Shown: positions 1 to 17,582, counted from the stretch's first letter. The stretch is 64,000 nucleotides of DNA from Chaetoceros tenuissimus (GCA_021927905.1 BLLK01000038.1:62001-126000); one strand, 5' to 3'. Numbers and translations: made by a program. Notes: generated by a model not told the origin, from the letters alone.

Positions 1-36
1 CGAAGATCCTTGTGAAACTGAAAAATGAAAAATGAA

Positions 37-92
37 GTATGTGCTTATGCATCTACTAACTAATAATTCACAAATCATTTTCCAACCTTCAG
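37..92 (+). other. Possible intron in the 5' leader of the HIR3-like gene
   Basis: A GTATGT donor at 37 and a pyrimidine-rich tract ending CCTTCAG at 92 would make a 56-bp intron upstream of the start codon at 137. Joining the flanks gives no useful coding extension because a stop follows quickly, so if it is used it lies in the untranslated leader. It is called only from splice-site appearance. Confidence 0.3.
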
Positions 93-136
93 AATCAAAC
101 CATAAAAAGAGAGAATAATTTACCTTATATCTAGAA

Positions 137-3100
137 ATGGTCGAGTGGGCAGCTGCAAATGTGAAGGAGACCAGTTCTGGGCCAACAGAAGATGGCAGCA
201 ATCAAGCAAACAAAAGACGAAAAACATCTGAGACACCAGAAGCTGCACTTGCGAGATTGACTTCCTCTTACACAGATGCAATGACTTCTGTCAGCAAGCT
301 ACACAAAAGAAGCAACCTCTATGTAAAGCAGCAATTATCAACGTCAGATTCATCTGTGATGGACATTGACAATAACGAACAAGACACAAACAGCAATGAA
401 ATGGATTTCATCGTACAATTGGCATCAGATACACGAAGACGCTTTGAAAATCTTTTATCAGATCCACTGCTTCAAAAGTTTTGCCCAACTTTTCATCATG
501 TTTGGAAGCACTATGACTCAGACCCAAAGATTCCAACCTGTTTATCATCTTCAGCGCATGAAAATACTCTGAAAGAGTTGGCATATGCAAGTCTCTTGAA
601 TTATGCAGATTTACTCATTTCTTGCTGTGGATGTAACATCTGTGACGACTCTATTATAGATAGAGGTGTTGTATCGAAGATTAAAGTTGTACAGAGTTTG
701 AAAATTGGCTGTCTATGGAGTACATTTGAGAAAGATGAAGATACTTCTAGACTAGCGATGGCATCATATTGCGATGCATGTGATTTAGATGGCTCTGATC
801 CCTTGATTTGGTTGAAATTAGCTCATGCAGCCCGCAAGATGGGGTTGATATTAGATAAGAAGAAGAAATCATATGAAGATGCTAGTATCAATCGAAATTT
901 GAATTGGAATATGCACCGGATTGAGAGATTTGCGATTGAGAGAGGTTTGACATGTTTGGAAAAAGGGATGCCTCAGAATAGAGTTATGCTTCGGGCTTTT
1001 CATGAAATAGAGCAAATGGAGCATAGAGTGTGTGATAATAATGACTTTGTTCAGGCTCCATATGATTCAAAGGTGGATTCCGCGGAACTTTTAATCGATT
1101 TGAAGCGATACTCATGGACTACTCTCGGGAGACTGCTATTACGCGCTTGTAGGGAAGGTGATACATCTAAGAAGCATGATGGATTCGAAATATCAACATC
1201 TTGGACTCATTCCCTTCACAGAGGAAATGTTTTTGCATCACCTTCAGTCCGCGTCAAAATTTGCCCGTTGCTTTTGTTGGAAGGAAAAGAGCTCATGCTT
1301 ATTTGCAGCTATCTTGGAAAAGAATCAAATGTTTTAGAAGCCACATGTAGATCTATATCATCAGATTTAGTGGCTGCTAGAATAAGAGCTGAAAAAGATC
1401 GCAACAAGGATTTGAAAAGAATCGAGCAAAAAATGGGGGATGCCTTGGAACAATCGAAAAACAGCGCTCCACCCAAATCATTAAGTGACGAACAAAGTAA
1501 ACATGAGCTTCTAAAGTTTGCTCATAGAACGTCCAAACGAGTGAGATCACAGCAAATGTCATCTGACAAACAAGCCGAAAGAAGTAAGAAAAGGAAAAAT
1601 ATTGAGTACTGCCTTATCTCTTCCCTCTTCCCGTGTACAATAGACCATCCCACTTACAATCATAGTCTTTCAAAGACGATTGACTGGAATTCATTATCAA
1701 TATTACATCCTTACACTGACTATACAGCGACAACTGGAAACTTGCAAGAGGAACCAATTGCAAACAATGATTTGATTAAATGTAACGTTACTATTGAGAA
1801 AGGAAAAGAGAAATTAGAGCAGAAATTTCACAGTGGAGACTCATCTCTATCAACATTTGTGGAAAGATTCAGTGCGAACAACTCAGGTTCACGTGAAGTA
1901 CTCCAACGATTTCTAGAACATACATCATGCTATGTCGCTGATGTCTATTTCAACGAAAATGGCAACACTATGTTGTTTTCACAGTGTATATTGGAAAGTA
2001 AGTTTGAACCTTTTGCAACAGTTCCTATCTTTAGAATGCATAATGCTCACCTTATTTTCACCAGCTTTTGAAATGCTAACTAAGACAGTGGACAACAATT
2101 TGTCACCGCGATGGTACGGTGATGAGCATTGTTTTGACGACAGTACTACTAGCAAGACTACAATTATTGAGACATTTGCCGTCAACCTTCTTGCTACAGA
2201 ATTGATGATGAAATCATGTGAACGTCATGGAATTAAGGTGCACTCATTCCAAGATCATTGTCATATTATCAGCACGAACATCCCCAGGCTACTAAAATTC
2301 GCAGAAATCATTGAAACCTTCGACTTATCTCAACAGGTCAAAAACATCACAAATGGTATGATATTGAGATCAAATTGGCTAGCAAGCTATTACAATGTAT
2401 GGTACAGCAAACACATTTCCAAGTTATCAGATATCAAGGAAGTACAGACAAAGGCACTCAGCTTTCTCGATAAAACCATCACATTCATGACCCAGTGTGG
2501 GATTCAGTCACTTTCTACACCGCATTTGGTGAGCCCCAATCGGTCAGGAGACTACTGGACGGAACTTTCCCGAAAAGGTATCATCAATTATCGTAACCAG
2601 CTTGAGTCATCAACTGTGATTGCTAGAGTTAGACAAAAGTTTCAAGACTGTATTACTGATTGTCAGACTCCTGAAGATCTAAAAGTGAAGTTCACTTCAG
2701 ATTCTGTAATGAAACCGATCGAAAGTGATTTGCATGAGCGATATAGACTGGATTGCCTCCAACCACAGGAAAATGTCGATGAATTAATTTCAGACTTTAT
2801 TGGAAAGTACAGAGATATTCTTTCCCGTAGAGTCGCTAATAGTCCAGTGACGAAGATTGCACCCGCTGATATCTGGAATGAAATGTGGGATGCTTTTCCT
2901 TCTTCATGTGACTCCATTCATTCGCAAGAGATGATGAAGGATCCTAGTCTCCTTTCCATTATTGCAATATGCATACAGCATCAGCAAGTGAATTTTAGCG
3001 TTTTTATGATTCGACTTTTGCAAAAGCTAATTGAAACTGTTTTTGTAACACGAATCACTATTTTGAACACTCGAAAGTCGTCTATGACAAGCTTTGTGTA

Positions 3101-6100
3101 TACGAATGATAGCGATAGTGACGATGAAGAGTCAGATTCAGATTCTGAACAAGACTCTGTAGATCCAGTGACACTGAAAAGGCTCTCCACCTTTTTATTG
3201 CATAAATTGACTGACATTATCAGCAATGCTAAGTTTGAAGAAATCACTGACATACAACACTACATCCTCCACATTTCAAAATTAGGGTTTGAACATTCAT
3301 GCGGTATGCTATCTTCAGAGCGAAGCAGTACAAGTGACACTCCGAACTTATTTCAGAGATTACAGTCTGACAAAGACTTGCTTATGGCAACTCTAAACAT
3401 GGGAGCTAAATTCTTGAGCGTGATTGAGGAGTCCGACTCTTCAAAGTTTGTAACGGCATCGTTATTCTCAATGCTAGTCAAATGTGTTGTGCAAACGAAG
3501 AAGGTAGTAAACTTTGCATTGAAGCTTCGAGAAACAAATACTTTGAGTAGATCTGAGTGTCACCCGTTGATTATGTTGAACGCAAAGCACATGGGAGTCT
3601 GTGCAGTTGAATTGGCTTCCATATGTTCCAAGTATGGTAATCAGTATCATGGCAAAACTGTGAAAGAATCATTTTTACTCCAGCACATTTTATTTGTAAC
3701 AGATGAAAATGGACAAAAATCTAAAGACGCTACGATTATATTGCAATTTACAGAATGTCTTACTTGGTTCTGGGAATTTGTAAAAACGTCAGAAACAATT
3801 GATAATCCAAGCATTGGTCCAAGATATCCGTTCATAACAAACTCCGTTCACAAACAAGCAGCAAAGCACTTACTCGTACCTATTGCTTCCTGCATATGTG
3901 CCTTTATTGGGATCACTGGGCATGGCCATAATGGTGTTATTGGAGAGACCTTTAATAGTATGTCAAATTCAGAAAAGACTTTAGACAATGAAAATCTCCC
4001 TCTATCGGAATTTTTCGATTCCGATGAAAGTACAAAAGTTTGTGTATTTGATGATGTCGACACTACCACAGAAAAGAAACGATTGCTGCAATGTCTTTGC
4101 AAATCTGTTCAAAGTGTAGCCATGGTTTTCAGTGATCATTCTGATAAGGAAATTTCAACAATGGAGTCTTGCACATTGATTCCATTCACAAAGGGTTATT
4201 TTCTACCACTGATAGTTGCTCGGCTGCTGTCTAATATGGCTGACTTTGTCTTGATTAATTTTGGAACTTCAATATGGGATGAAGCCTACCCATTTGGCTT
4301 TAGATCTTCTTTTGCGCAACTTGATCTTTTGCTACTTCGTGCATATAGATGCTTACACGGCTTCAATTTCAATGCACCTCATCTGGCGTCAAAAATTGAA
4401 AGAGATCTCATCATTCCTACCAACAGCAGCACAGCTACAAACGGTTTGTTTTATTTTCGTCCAGAATCTTGTGATGCTGCAATAAAGTTGTATAGATGTG
4501 TGATCAGATCAGTTTTTGAAAGCAAGAAAAGGATTCCTATAGAAATATTTGATTGCATTCGATCTCTATTTCCAAAAGACTCAGCAAATGAGAATGTTCA
4601 AGCAATCGAAGAATTTTTATACAGCCCAAAGTCAAATAATACATTTATACTTAACTCTGTTCCAGAGGGTTTTCCATCTTGGATACTGGAAGATGGGAAA
4701 TGCAACTCTATTACACAAGAAGGTGACAGTGATATTATGCGCTGCAAAAGGGGTATTGTCGAATATCTTGCCGATAGTTCTACTCTAGGGCTAGGTGATA
4801 AACAAACATCCGAGCACAGCGCTTTCTTGGAAGTTGAGTTGGCTATTGAGAAGCAATTCAATGCTATCATTCAGTCTTTGAGTTACGATCCAAAAAATGA
4901 GGCAAAATGGTATCGTGCTGGGGAGTGCATCGCAATCAAAATTAATCATATTTTAGATTGTGTTATACCTGCAGATAGAAAAATAAGAAACAAGAAGATT
5001 GCCCCTGCAATGACAAGTGATTTGATGATCCAACAATGGAAAGCGTACAAAAATAGAAAGATGAGTATCGAGCAGATAAAACGGCGTCAATGGCGACAAT
5101 TTTTGAAAGAAAATTGCCAAAACTTTTTCATCAGTTTAGATGTATACTTGAAACACCAGTTCTGCTCCTTTAAAAGCTTACAAGAGATGGAAGTGGAAAT
5201 TAATTTCCCAGCTAATACATTTTCCTCTATTCAAGGTATAGGCTACAAGTTCGTTTCAGCTCTCCGTCTTATTCGTTTTAGATGCTCTCAGATGACTCTT
5301 TATCTGTCAAAACAGAAAGAAGCATCACTTGGGATAGAAAGCAGCATGTATTCAGAGTACGCAGAAAATTTCGCAACATCGGAATATGATTCAGTTTCTT
5401 TTTACGATACCAAAATTTGCGATTTTGAAGTTCGTGAGAGAAGCATGAATGCTCTTCGACTTTTCCAAGCAGCACTAGATTCTTTACAATCTTCTATAAC
5501 GAATGACTGCTATGCCGCTACATGGGAATCTTTATTCATGATTGGAAAGTGTTATGAAAAAGTAAGCTCTACTCTCACCAAGGAAAAATTCCAAGAAGCA
5601 CAGACAAGAGAATATGAGCAAATCATGATAGCAGCGATGGAGAGTTACAGAACTGCACATTCGGATGCAGAAAAGAATAAGGAAGAAGGGAATTCAGGCC
5701 AGGGTGGAGGCAGTTCTCATGGTATTCAAGAACTTGTCTATCGCATCCACGCAACTAGACTGAAGGTTCTTATTGCTGCAATCCAGGTACCGCTCGCGGA
5801 GCTTGATTTGTCACTGAAAGAGGCCACAAGGATATGTGAAATGTGTCCTTTTGAACCTGAATCCATAGATGACGTAAATCAAAGCAGAAATGAGAAATTG
5901 TGGTCTTTATTCGTTGACGCCGTTCGAGGCATAGCTTCATGTCGAAAAGCTTCACCATTTTTTCATCGTAGTCAATATCGTCACTGTCAAGCTTTGCTAT
6001 GGGCTCCAGTCTTTTTCAATCCATTCGACTACGCTGTTGGTATCATTCCCCAAATTCCAAGTCACATCAAAAAATCAATTCCAAATATGGACTTCGATGA

Positions 6101-6988
6101 CTTTGTTCAATCTGCTGATTCGGTCATTAGCACTTTGTTTGATAAGAAAAGGTGAGGAGGTTCTAGTACTTTTCCAAATGTTGTAGAATATCATATTCAT
6201 GTCTAATATTTCATGGGCTTTAATCAGATCTCAAATAGCAGCAGTTTGGTTAACAACACCAAGTTCGTAAGTGAATGAAGCAAATACAATCTTTTGATAT
6301 TCAAAACATAACTCTAACATACCCTTTTGCTTTTGAAACGAAAAGACCATCGCCTTATGAGAAGATAAACTCTACAGCAAGAAAATTTGATAGCCTTCGA
6401 TGCAAATATATACATGCTTTTATAGAGGTTCAATACTTGATGAAAAATACAAAAAAACTACAGAATTTGATGAAATGGGCTTATTCTGCACAAAGGGATT
6501 TACCAAATCTATACGATCTTAACTATCAAAAATGGAGATTGAAAGCAAAACATGATTCAGGTATTGAAGCTCACATCAAGGATAATATTCTTTTCCCCCC
6601 AAGTGGCATTATCTCCTTTATAAAAGTTAGGGCGAATTCTACAATATGCCGCATTCTTTTAGACCGATTTTCAAAAGAATTTCAAGTTTCCGAGAAAACA
6701 TTATTTGTTGACTTTTATGAATGCTTCAAAAGGTTAAATTGTCCCGTTGATGCCCCTGTATGGAAATCACGACAAGGTCAAAAGCTGCTTTCTTCTGTGT
6801 CGTGTATTGTGATAGAGGCACTGTGTTTAGCTTACACAAAGTATTTCTGCACCGAGGATGATGTATACAAAGTTTGCAGAGATTGGGAATACAAGATTCT
6901 TTTACTCCGCAAGGCAGCTAGTGAAGGGGAAAGACTTCTGCAGAAGAGAGAAGCTGACGCAGATATTAGAAAACAAAAAAAGAAGTAG
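137..6988 (+). CDS. HIR3/CABIN1-like histone chaperone (HIRA complex) scaffold, four exons
   Basis: Exons 137-1997, 2065-6151, 6228-6266 and 6346-6988 give 2,209 residues; the introns are 67, 76 and 79 bp. The N-terminal part has TPR-like helices typical of HIR3/CABIN1, for example the DPLIWLKLAHAARKMGL stretch near residue 220. A Ser/Asp/Glu patch lies near residue 970. The 39-nt third exon encodes residues 1983-1996 (R-SQIAAVWLTTPSS) and joins the PSPYEKINSTARKFDSLRCKY segment. Together these rebuild the conserved 'QIVAIW...P.(F/Y)E..N...RK(Y/F)D.LR.KY' block of the family. HIR3/CABIN1 scaffolds the HIRA complex, which deposits histone H3.3 outside S phase in the nucleus. Without the microexon the long second exon would end at a stop inside the intron. 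The family call rests on remembered motifs; the gene structure rests on phase closure. Confidence 0.82.
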
Positions 6989-7155
6989 ACACACTCGTGT
7001 AAAGTCTAATACATGATAGATCCATAAACCTGAGTTTGATCAAAGAAAGGAATGATGTCAACGTTTACACGGAAGAAGAAAAATACCTTCATTATTATAA
7101 AAAATAAGTAAAATAATGTAAATTTATTAATCAATAACATTAGTGAATGTGATTT

Positions 7156-8640
7156 TTACCCATTTCGAAGATCTACAATAATAACTGAAAGATTGTCATT
7201 GGATCTTAGTTCTTTCGCTCTATCACACAAGAGTTTTGATGCATACTTCAATCCATACTCTCCATTGGCTGGCTCACCACAATAGCTCAATACTGTCGTG
7301 GTTACCTGTGAATTGCTCAAAACGTCGAAGATTCCATCTGAAGCAAGAACAAGAAAAAAGTCTTCCGTGTCGATCCGTGTTTCTAGAATGTCGGGGTCAC
7401 TGGAGACAAATGGTTTCAAAGGTAAATCGCCGATAGCCCTTGAAACTGAAAGTTTTCCTTCTACACGCCAACCTTTATTAAACGCAACGACACCACCTAA
7501 GGATCTAATCCTTTCAACTTCAGAAGGAGTATTTGCTTTATGGTCCACTGACAATGGTTTAAAAGTACCATCAGCTCTTACAAGTAGAGCACGACTATCA
7601 CCTACATTTGCAACAGTGAGTTTATCATGTCCTGTCAACACGGCAACACAAGCAGTTGTGCCATCCTTTTTGTTAGACTCCATAAAATCTCGATCAAGTT
7701 GCTTGAAAGTAGCGAAGAGAGCAGTTGGAATGTCATGACTGATTGAATACTTCCTCACAAAGTATGCAGATAACCAGTCTGCACAAAATTGACTGCATTG
7801 GTATCCTGCATGACCATCAAATATAGCATAGATAGATGTCGGCTCGCAGAAGTCATCGACAGCTGCAAAGTGAGAGCTAGAGAACGACTGAACACGATCG
7901 ATCAAGATTCTATCTTCCACGTAGATTCTATTGTTTCGTTCTGTCCAATACGAGGTAGGAAAGTGTACATCATTTGGATGCAAGAGGTGAGATGAAATGT
8001 TTTGTTCTTCCAATTCATCTGACCCATCGCTTATGTCGCTACGTTGAGAGTACTTCACCTCAAGAACGAGGTCCTTCGACACTTTCCTAATAGGCATGTC
8101 TTCCCAAATTGAGTCTTCATCATCTGACACATCTGACAGCGGTTCAGTGGAATGGGAATTCGGTGTTGCAGTATTGTTTTTGAATAGAGACAACGTACTT
8201 TTTGGAGTACATGGGATTGTCTTGAGTAAAGTTTTCTTCTCTTTCACTGGCTTCGGACTTGGTGCATCTCTTTCTTCTTCCTTGATTTTGTTCCATGTAT
8301 AGGACTTGGAAAAGTCAAAAAACTGTCTTTTGATTCTTGGAGGTGTATGTGGAGAGCATAGTGGAGAGGTTTTAGTATCAAACTGAATGAACTCCCAAAT
8401 GCTCTCTCCGCAGCCCAACGGAATTCTTGATTCTTCTTCTGTTTCAAGAGGAAGAAAATTCATGGAACGAGGAGATGGCTTCTGATTCCAACTAATTTCA
8501 TATGCATCAGAGGTCACCATTGTTCTTTCTAGACTTCCTGTAAATATAATACTTGTGATATGTTTCTTTTTGTTTTTATGTTTGTTTTTCTTGAATAGTT
8601 TTCTGGTAGAGAAAATGTTCATGTTGATGGGAGTAGACAA
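7156..8640 (-). CDS. PP2C-family (PPM) protein phosphatase
   Basis: Single exon, 494 residues, convergent with the HIR3-like gene. The C-terminal 260 residues are a complete PPM/PP2C domain. It has VEDR near 240, the metal-binding IFDGHAG near 273, GTTACVAVL near 325, VANVGDSRALL near 345, KLSVSRAIGD near 395, LASDGIFDVLS near 430 and SNDNLSVIIVDL at the C-terminus. All the aspartates expected to hold the two Mg/Mn ions are present, so an active Ser/Thr phosphatase is expected. The N-terminal 220 residues are low-complexity and rich in Ser, Pro and Lys, with several SP/TP sites. They have no recognisable domain and are probably a disordered regulatory arm. The start used is the first ATG of the frame; an internal methionine near residue 41 is an alternative. 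Substrates cannot be inferred. Confidence 0.9.
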   Translation of the reverse strand: MSTPINMNIFSTRKLFKKNKHKNKKKHITSIIFTGSLERTMVTSDAYEISWNQKPSPRSMNFLPLETEEESRIPLGCGESIWEFIQFDTKTSPLCSPHTPPRIKRQFFDFSKSYTWNKIKEEERDAPSPKPVKEKKTLLKTIPCTPKSTLSLFKNNTATPNSHSTEPLSDVSDDEDSIWEDMPIRKVSKDLVLEVKYSQRSDISDGSDELEEQNISSHLLHPNDVHFPTSYWTERNNRIYVEDRILIDRVQSFSSSHFAAVDDFCEPTSIYAIFDGHAGYQCSQFCADWLSAYFVRKYSISHDIPTALFATFKQLDRDFMESNKKDGTTACVAVLTGHDKLTVANVGDSRALLVRADGTFKPLSVDHKANTPSEVERIRSLGGVVAFNKGWRVEGKLSVSRAIGDLPLKPFVSSDPDILETRIDTEDFFLVLASDGIFDVLSNSQVTTTVLSYCGEPANGEYGLKYASKLLCDRAKELRSNDNLSVIIVDLRNG

Positions 8641-9272
8641 TTGATTAGAGAGTACACTAGTCGGAGTTTATGTCTGCGTTTTTTATAGAGAAGGGGTGAG
8701 ACTAAAACTCAGTCAAATGAAAGAGAGAGGATTGTACTGACATAGTCTTGTGTGTTCACTCACTTTATGATTTTGATACTCCAACTTTAAAATGGGAGTG
8801 TAAGTTTATTGAGTAAGGGAACAGACGCCAATTTTAATTAATCTGAATAAGAAGTTTATGGAATGCAACAATTCAGTGAATTTGCGAAATTGGCGATTAC
8901 AAATGGCGGTCCACAAATAGTGCAACGGCTAGAAGGGACAATCAGTGTAGACTCTACCTAATTTTCATTTTGGAAAAATGGTCTGTACCATCGCTAAAAG
9001 GAGAAAAGAAATCTATCTTCAAAGTATAACCTTTAAGTAATTGTTGTAACATTATGAGATGAATTGGAAACCATCTTCCCATGTTCTGTTTTCATTTTAT
9101 TTGCTAAACAAAGGAGTAGCTACGTCTCCTCGCTCAAAAGAGAGATGGTCAATTTTCATTTTATTTCACGTTTCGATTATGTGAGCAGAGAAACGGGAAT
9201 AACAAAAGGGATGTCAATAGTAAATTTAGTATTAATTTAGCTTAGCATGTCACTGATCTTTTTTTCTTTTTT
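8641..9272. other. Intergenic region: PP2C promoter and RecQ 3' flank
   Basis: About 630 bp of A+T-rich sequence between the PP2C start and the RecQ stop codon. It holds only short, non-conserved reading frames. A poly-pyrimidine run near 9258-9275 adjoins the RecQ stop. No repeat or RNA gene was recognised. Confidence 0.6.
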
Positions 9273-13898
<4,626 letters not shown>

Positions 13899-14654
13899 AT
13901 TGATTTCAATTCAATTGTGATCGGCTTTGAGCTCAGTTGCATTTACAAGTATTTCAATGTAATTCACAAGATGTAGTGCATACGAGTACACCGGTTGCCC
14001 ACATTTTCTCTCATCTACTACCTAGCTAGTGGTACGTACGATAATATCGGTAAAGAACGGTTAAATTCCTTTTTTTGAATGGTGGGTTTCATACATTCCC
14101 ACTGATTTCCAGCTTTATTAGTGATAATTTAATTGGCTGTTTGAAGTAAGTATGAAAAATGAATTGGAGACAACACTCTATGGTAGACTCTAGGGGAATG
14201 ATTTTATCATATATATTTACTGACATACATATGAGCATGATGAGGGATGAATTACTTTTGCCTTGGTGTTTTGAAAGAAAAAGATTTTGTATCATAATTT
14301 TATGTTTTAATGGGACCTATTCGGGAACTTACTTTGGCGATTCGTACTAAATTGAAAAATTTAGACCGAGATGGGAGTTGCATGTAATATAAGTGTTGAT
14401 CAAGCATCCACACATGGACCCACGAACATTCTTTTACCAGACTGCACTTGAATGGAGAGTGGTCTCGTGTTTTCCACATTCTTCTTTTGAATATTCTAGA
14501 ACTTTCATTTCATTTCCAGAGCAAGTTTGACTGTTGATATATACGAAAGGTTAGGAGTTGAAGCGACTGAAATACAGCTAGCTAGATCGACTACAGTATC
14601 AGTACCATCGTTTTAGTTTAGTTTGAAATCTCGTCATACTTTAAAAATTTCATC
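13899..14654. other. Divergent intergenic region (RecQ / armadillo-like gene)
   Basis: About 750 bp separate the divergent starts of the RecQ gene and the armadillo-like gene, so both promoters should lie here. Only short, unconvincing open frames are present. No repeat element was recognised. Confidence 0.6.
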
Positions 14655-16481
14655 ATGGCAAATACAATAAATACACAATACATAAAGTCACCTCAGAAGA
14701 GGAATTCAAAGATTCTCAAGGACGGGAAAGAGAATGCATCTCCAAAGAATAGTCTACAGTTGAAGCGAGGAAAATCGTCTACCATCGAAAATAAGCAGTA
14801 TCTACGCAAGATATGTCTCGGTACGTTGCCTTGTTTCTGAAATACATTGGAATGATAAAGTGATATTGATTGACTTGAAGAAAACATTATGCCACATCGC
14901 TCACTTTCTTCATCGATAAATAAATGTTCAGAATTTCAATCCATAAACTCAGACCAAGAGCGGATACAGGTTTTGAAGGAGATTCAATATTTTGTCCACC
15001 ATACCAATGCGAAATATGATATGGAATTGGTGTGCAACATAGCAACAAATATGATTAATTATTTGGACCAAGTTTCAACTCATAGAGATGGCTCTAATGT
15101 GGGGATCATATCTGTAATATTCTCTATTTTGGTAAATCTTTTTCAAAACTTTCAGGAAGAAGATTTGACATTTTTCAAATTGCACGGTGCTGAATTATTG
15201 GAAAAATGCGTGATTGTTTGCAAAAGTGTACGTGAAGACTGCAAGGATACATTTATTTGCGATTTGGTTCAGCTATTGGAGATCCTTTCTAGGTTAAATG
15301 CGGAAGAAATGAAATTGAAGATGGCGGATAATGAGTTCTTCTTGGATATTCTAAACGATGTCTTCGATAGCGACGAATTAGACATGTCGGTGAAATACTA
15401 TGCTGTCCAAGTGTTCAAGAATATTTCCTGTTATGATGAAAATGAAAGATCGAAGATTGTCGAACACGAAGGGCTTATGAAGGCATTCATTGATTTCTAC
15501 ATGTTTTATGATCATGACGAGCCTGATACAGAATCTATTTCTTTGATTGTCTTGAACTTGTCGTTATGTTCTCATACAAAAGTCAGATTAGTGGAAATTG
15601 AGTCTATCATAGATATGTTACTAAATTTATGCAATGAGACTATGCAGACAAGAAAGAATGCCATTGCAGCCTGTGGAAACTTGATTTTACAGGAGGAAAA
15701 TAGGTTAACTCTCTTAACTCACAACGACGGATCAATGATTGATGCGATGGAAAACATTTTGAGGGGTGAAGAAGAGTCAGTCATCCAAAGAAGAGTTGCC
15801 CGTATTGTAAGATATTGCTGTGATGAAACTACTGTGAAATTGATGATGAATCATGGTAGTATTGTGGAAACATGTTGCATTGTAGCTTTAGGCAATACGT
15901 CAATTGAAGTTCGAGCAGAAACTATCGACACATTGGCATGTTTTGCATTTTACTCAAACGAAACATCGTCAGACTACGAAAAGATCCTTTCTGCTTTAGT
16001 GAAAATTGGCAAAACATCGACGCAACCAAAGTGTATAAACAACATCATGAAAAGTTTCAATAAAATTTCGTTGAAAGAGCGACACCGCCGACCAATGGTG
16101 AAATGTCGAGATCTATTAAATGTCATAGGTTCAACACTTTCTTCGAATGATTCTTCAAGCCTAGCTTTAGAGCAGGCATCTAATACCTTATACAACTTGT
16201 CTCAGGATGAAAATGCGAGAGAATTCATGGTGACTCACAATCTTCTACGGGTTATGATAGACGTCGGATTGAAGAAAGTAAGCAATGCATGTGCACTCTC
16301 TATTTATCATGTAAACATGGCACTGGTGAACATGACCAAGTCTGAATTTACTCGACAAATAATGTCAGATGAAAAGGACCTAATACAGTGCTTGATGACA
16401 TTTGTTCAATCATCTAATATAGCTATAGATTCCAAAGAAGCAGCCAAGTCTGCAATATTGAATCTTGTTCCTCTGATATGA
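14655..16481 (+). CDS. Armadillo/HEAT-like repeat protein with N-terminal KEN box, two exons
   Basis: Exons 14655-14820 and 14881-16481 (60-bp intron, GTACGT donor, phase 1) give 588 residues. The short first exon encodes a basic, disordered leader containing a KEN motif followed by a proline (KENASP), the form recognised by the APC/C-Cdh1 ubiquitin ligase. The remaining 530 residues are nearly all helical. Repeated patterns such as SVKYYAVQVFKNIS, TRKNAIAACGNLIL and LALEQASNTLYNLS are typical of armadillo-like helical repeats. No catalytic motif is visible. Such solenoids usually act as binding scaffolds. A cell-cycle-regulated scaffold is a reasonable but untested inference from the KEN box. 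Without the first exon an internal ATG at 14889 would be read as the start. Confidence 0.68.
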
Positions 16482-16671
16482 AGAGAAAGGTACCTTATTC
16501 AATTCTTGACTTTCCTCTCTTCCAATGTAGCGCGAAGAAAGTAAGCATTGTTATGAAAACAATTTGTAGCCGACTAGTGGATTTTTAAATATTTGCAAAT
16601 AGAGTTTACCCAATCATATTGTCATACATCTACACCACAATTCTTCTTTCTCTCTTTTACCCTGAGATCTA

Positions 16672-17181
16672 TTATTCTATACATTCAGGGAAAAAAGCAG
16701 ACTTGAAAGCCTTGCGTTTGAAACAGGAAGCAAGACAAGTTTCCTCGGTTGCTGGCATATCAGTCTCCATTCCAATGGCACCATCATTGTCTGCATCACA
16801 TTTTTCCATAATCTTATCTACACTTCCAATGATTTTCAACACACCACGTGCAAGCCAAGGCAACGAATTAATTGCTTCTTCAAGCTCTTCTCTCTCAAGC
16901 ATCTTATTTTGGTTCTTGTCAAGATATTTGCTAGCACATCTGATGATATGGGGACGACTGAAAGCATAAATAAAGAACAATATGAGTTTAGAATAATTTA
17001 GGACAACTGAAGAATTTTGCACTGAAAACTTATATACGAGTACACACCTTGGACAACTTGGATCTTCTGCACACGGGCCTGAGTCTGCTAGACATTCGCC
17101 TTCTTCTGCACGCACAGTAGAGTGGAAGAAAACACAGAGAATTGCGGTGATGAATACAGTAGACCTAATAGAAACTCTCAT
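16672..17181 (-). CDS. Small secreted EF-hand protein, two exons
   Basis: Exons 17181-17048 and 16957-16672 (90-bp intron, GTGTGT donor, phase 2) give 139 residues. The N-terminus (MRVSIRSTVFITAILCVFF...VRAEE) is a classic signal peptide. It is followed by a cysteine-rich stretch (CLADSGPCAEDPSCPS). Two EF-hand loops follow. DKNQNKMLEREE is canonical. DADNDGAIGMET has the calcium-ligand aspartates at positions 1, 3 and 5 but Thr instead of Glu at position 12, so weaker binding is expected. The C-terminus has three more cysteines. It is probably a secreted or endomembrane calcium-binding protein. Ignoring the intron adds a spurious hydrophobic segment. Confidence 0.7.
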   Translation of the reverse strand: MRVSIRSTVFITAILCVFFHSTVRAEEGECLADSGPCAEDPSCPRCVLVYKFSVQNSSVVLNYSKLILFFIYAFSRPHIIRCASKYLDKNQNKMLEREELEEAINSLPWLARGVLKIIGSVDKIMEKCDADNDGAIGMETDMPATEETCLASCFKRKAFKSAFFPECIE

Positions 17182-17582
17182 ATTGATTATTAGGATATGA
17201 AAATGAGCATTTCCTTCTTGGTTTGTTACACGTAATTACAGCAGTACGTACAGATATCCAATCCAAATGACGAGTAGAGAAAGATGACACGTTGACATAT
17301 CAATATAGGCTCTTTTATTGATTGAGTGCCCTACATAGAGAAGCAACATTTTTCAGAAAAGTTTACTTCTACACATAGTATGATCAATGCAAAGCGACGA
17401 AATGTATTGTTCTCTAATATTATGCAAAGATTCAATGATATATATATATATATATATATATGTATATGCATGATGTATAAAACAAAACAAAAGTTACTAC
17501 TTATTGAATCGGATGTAAGAAAGAAATGTTCATTTTCACCACTGTGGTCAGCCGTCGGCCAATATTGTAAAGATGTAAATTC
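17182..17582. other. Intergenic region with (AT)n tract
   Basis: About 400 bp containing the promoter of the EF-hand gene and the 3' flank of the HINT3-like gene. Apart from the (AT)n microsatellite listed separately, nothing was recognised. Confidence 0.55.
17438..17461. repeat. (AT)12 microsatellite
   Basis: A pure alternating AT run of 24 bp in non-coding sequence. Length polymorphism is likely. Confidence 0.95.

Noticed and set aside
7298-7738. 146-codon plus-strand frame opposite the PP2C gene
   Set aside because: Antisense to a fully conserved phosphatase domain, with no features of its own.
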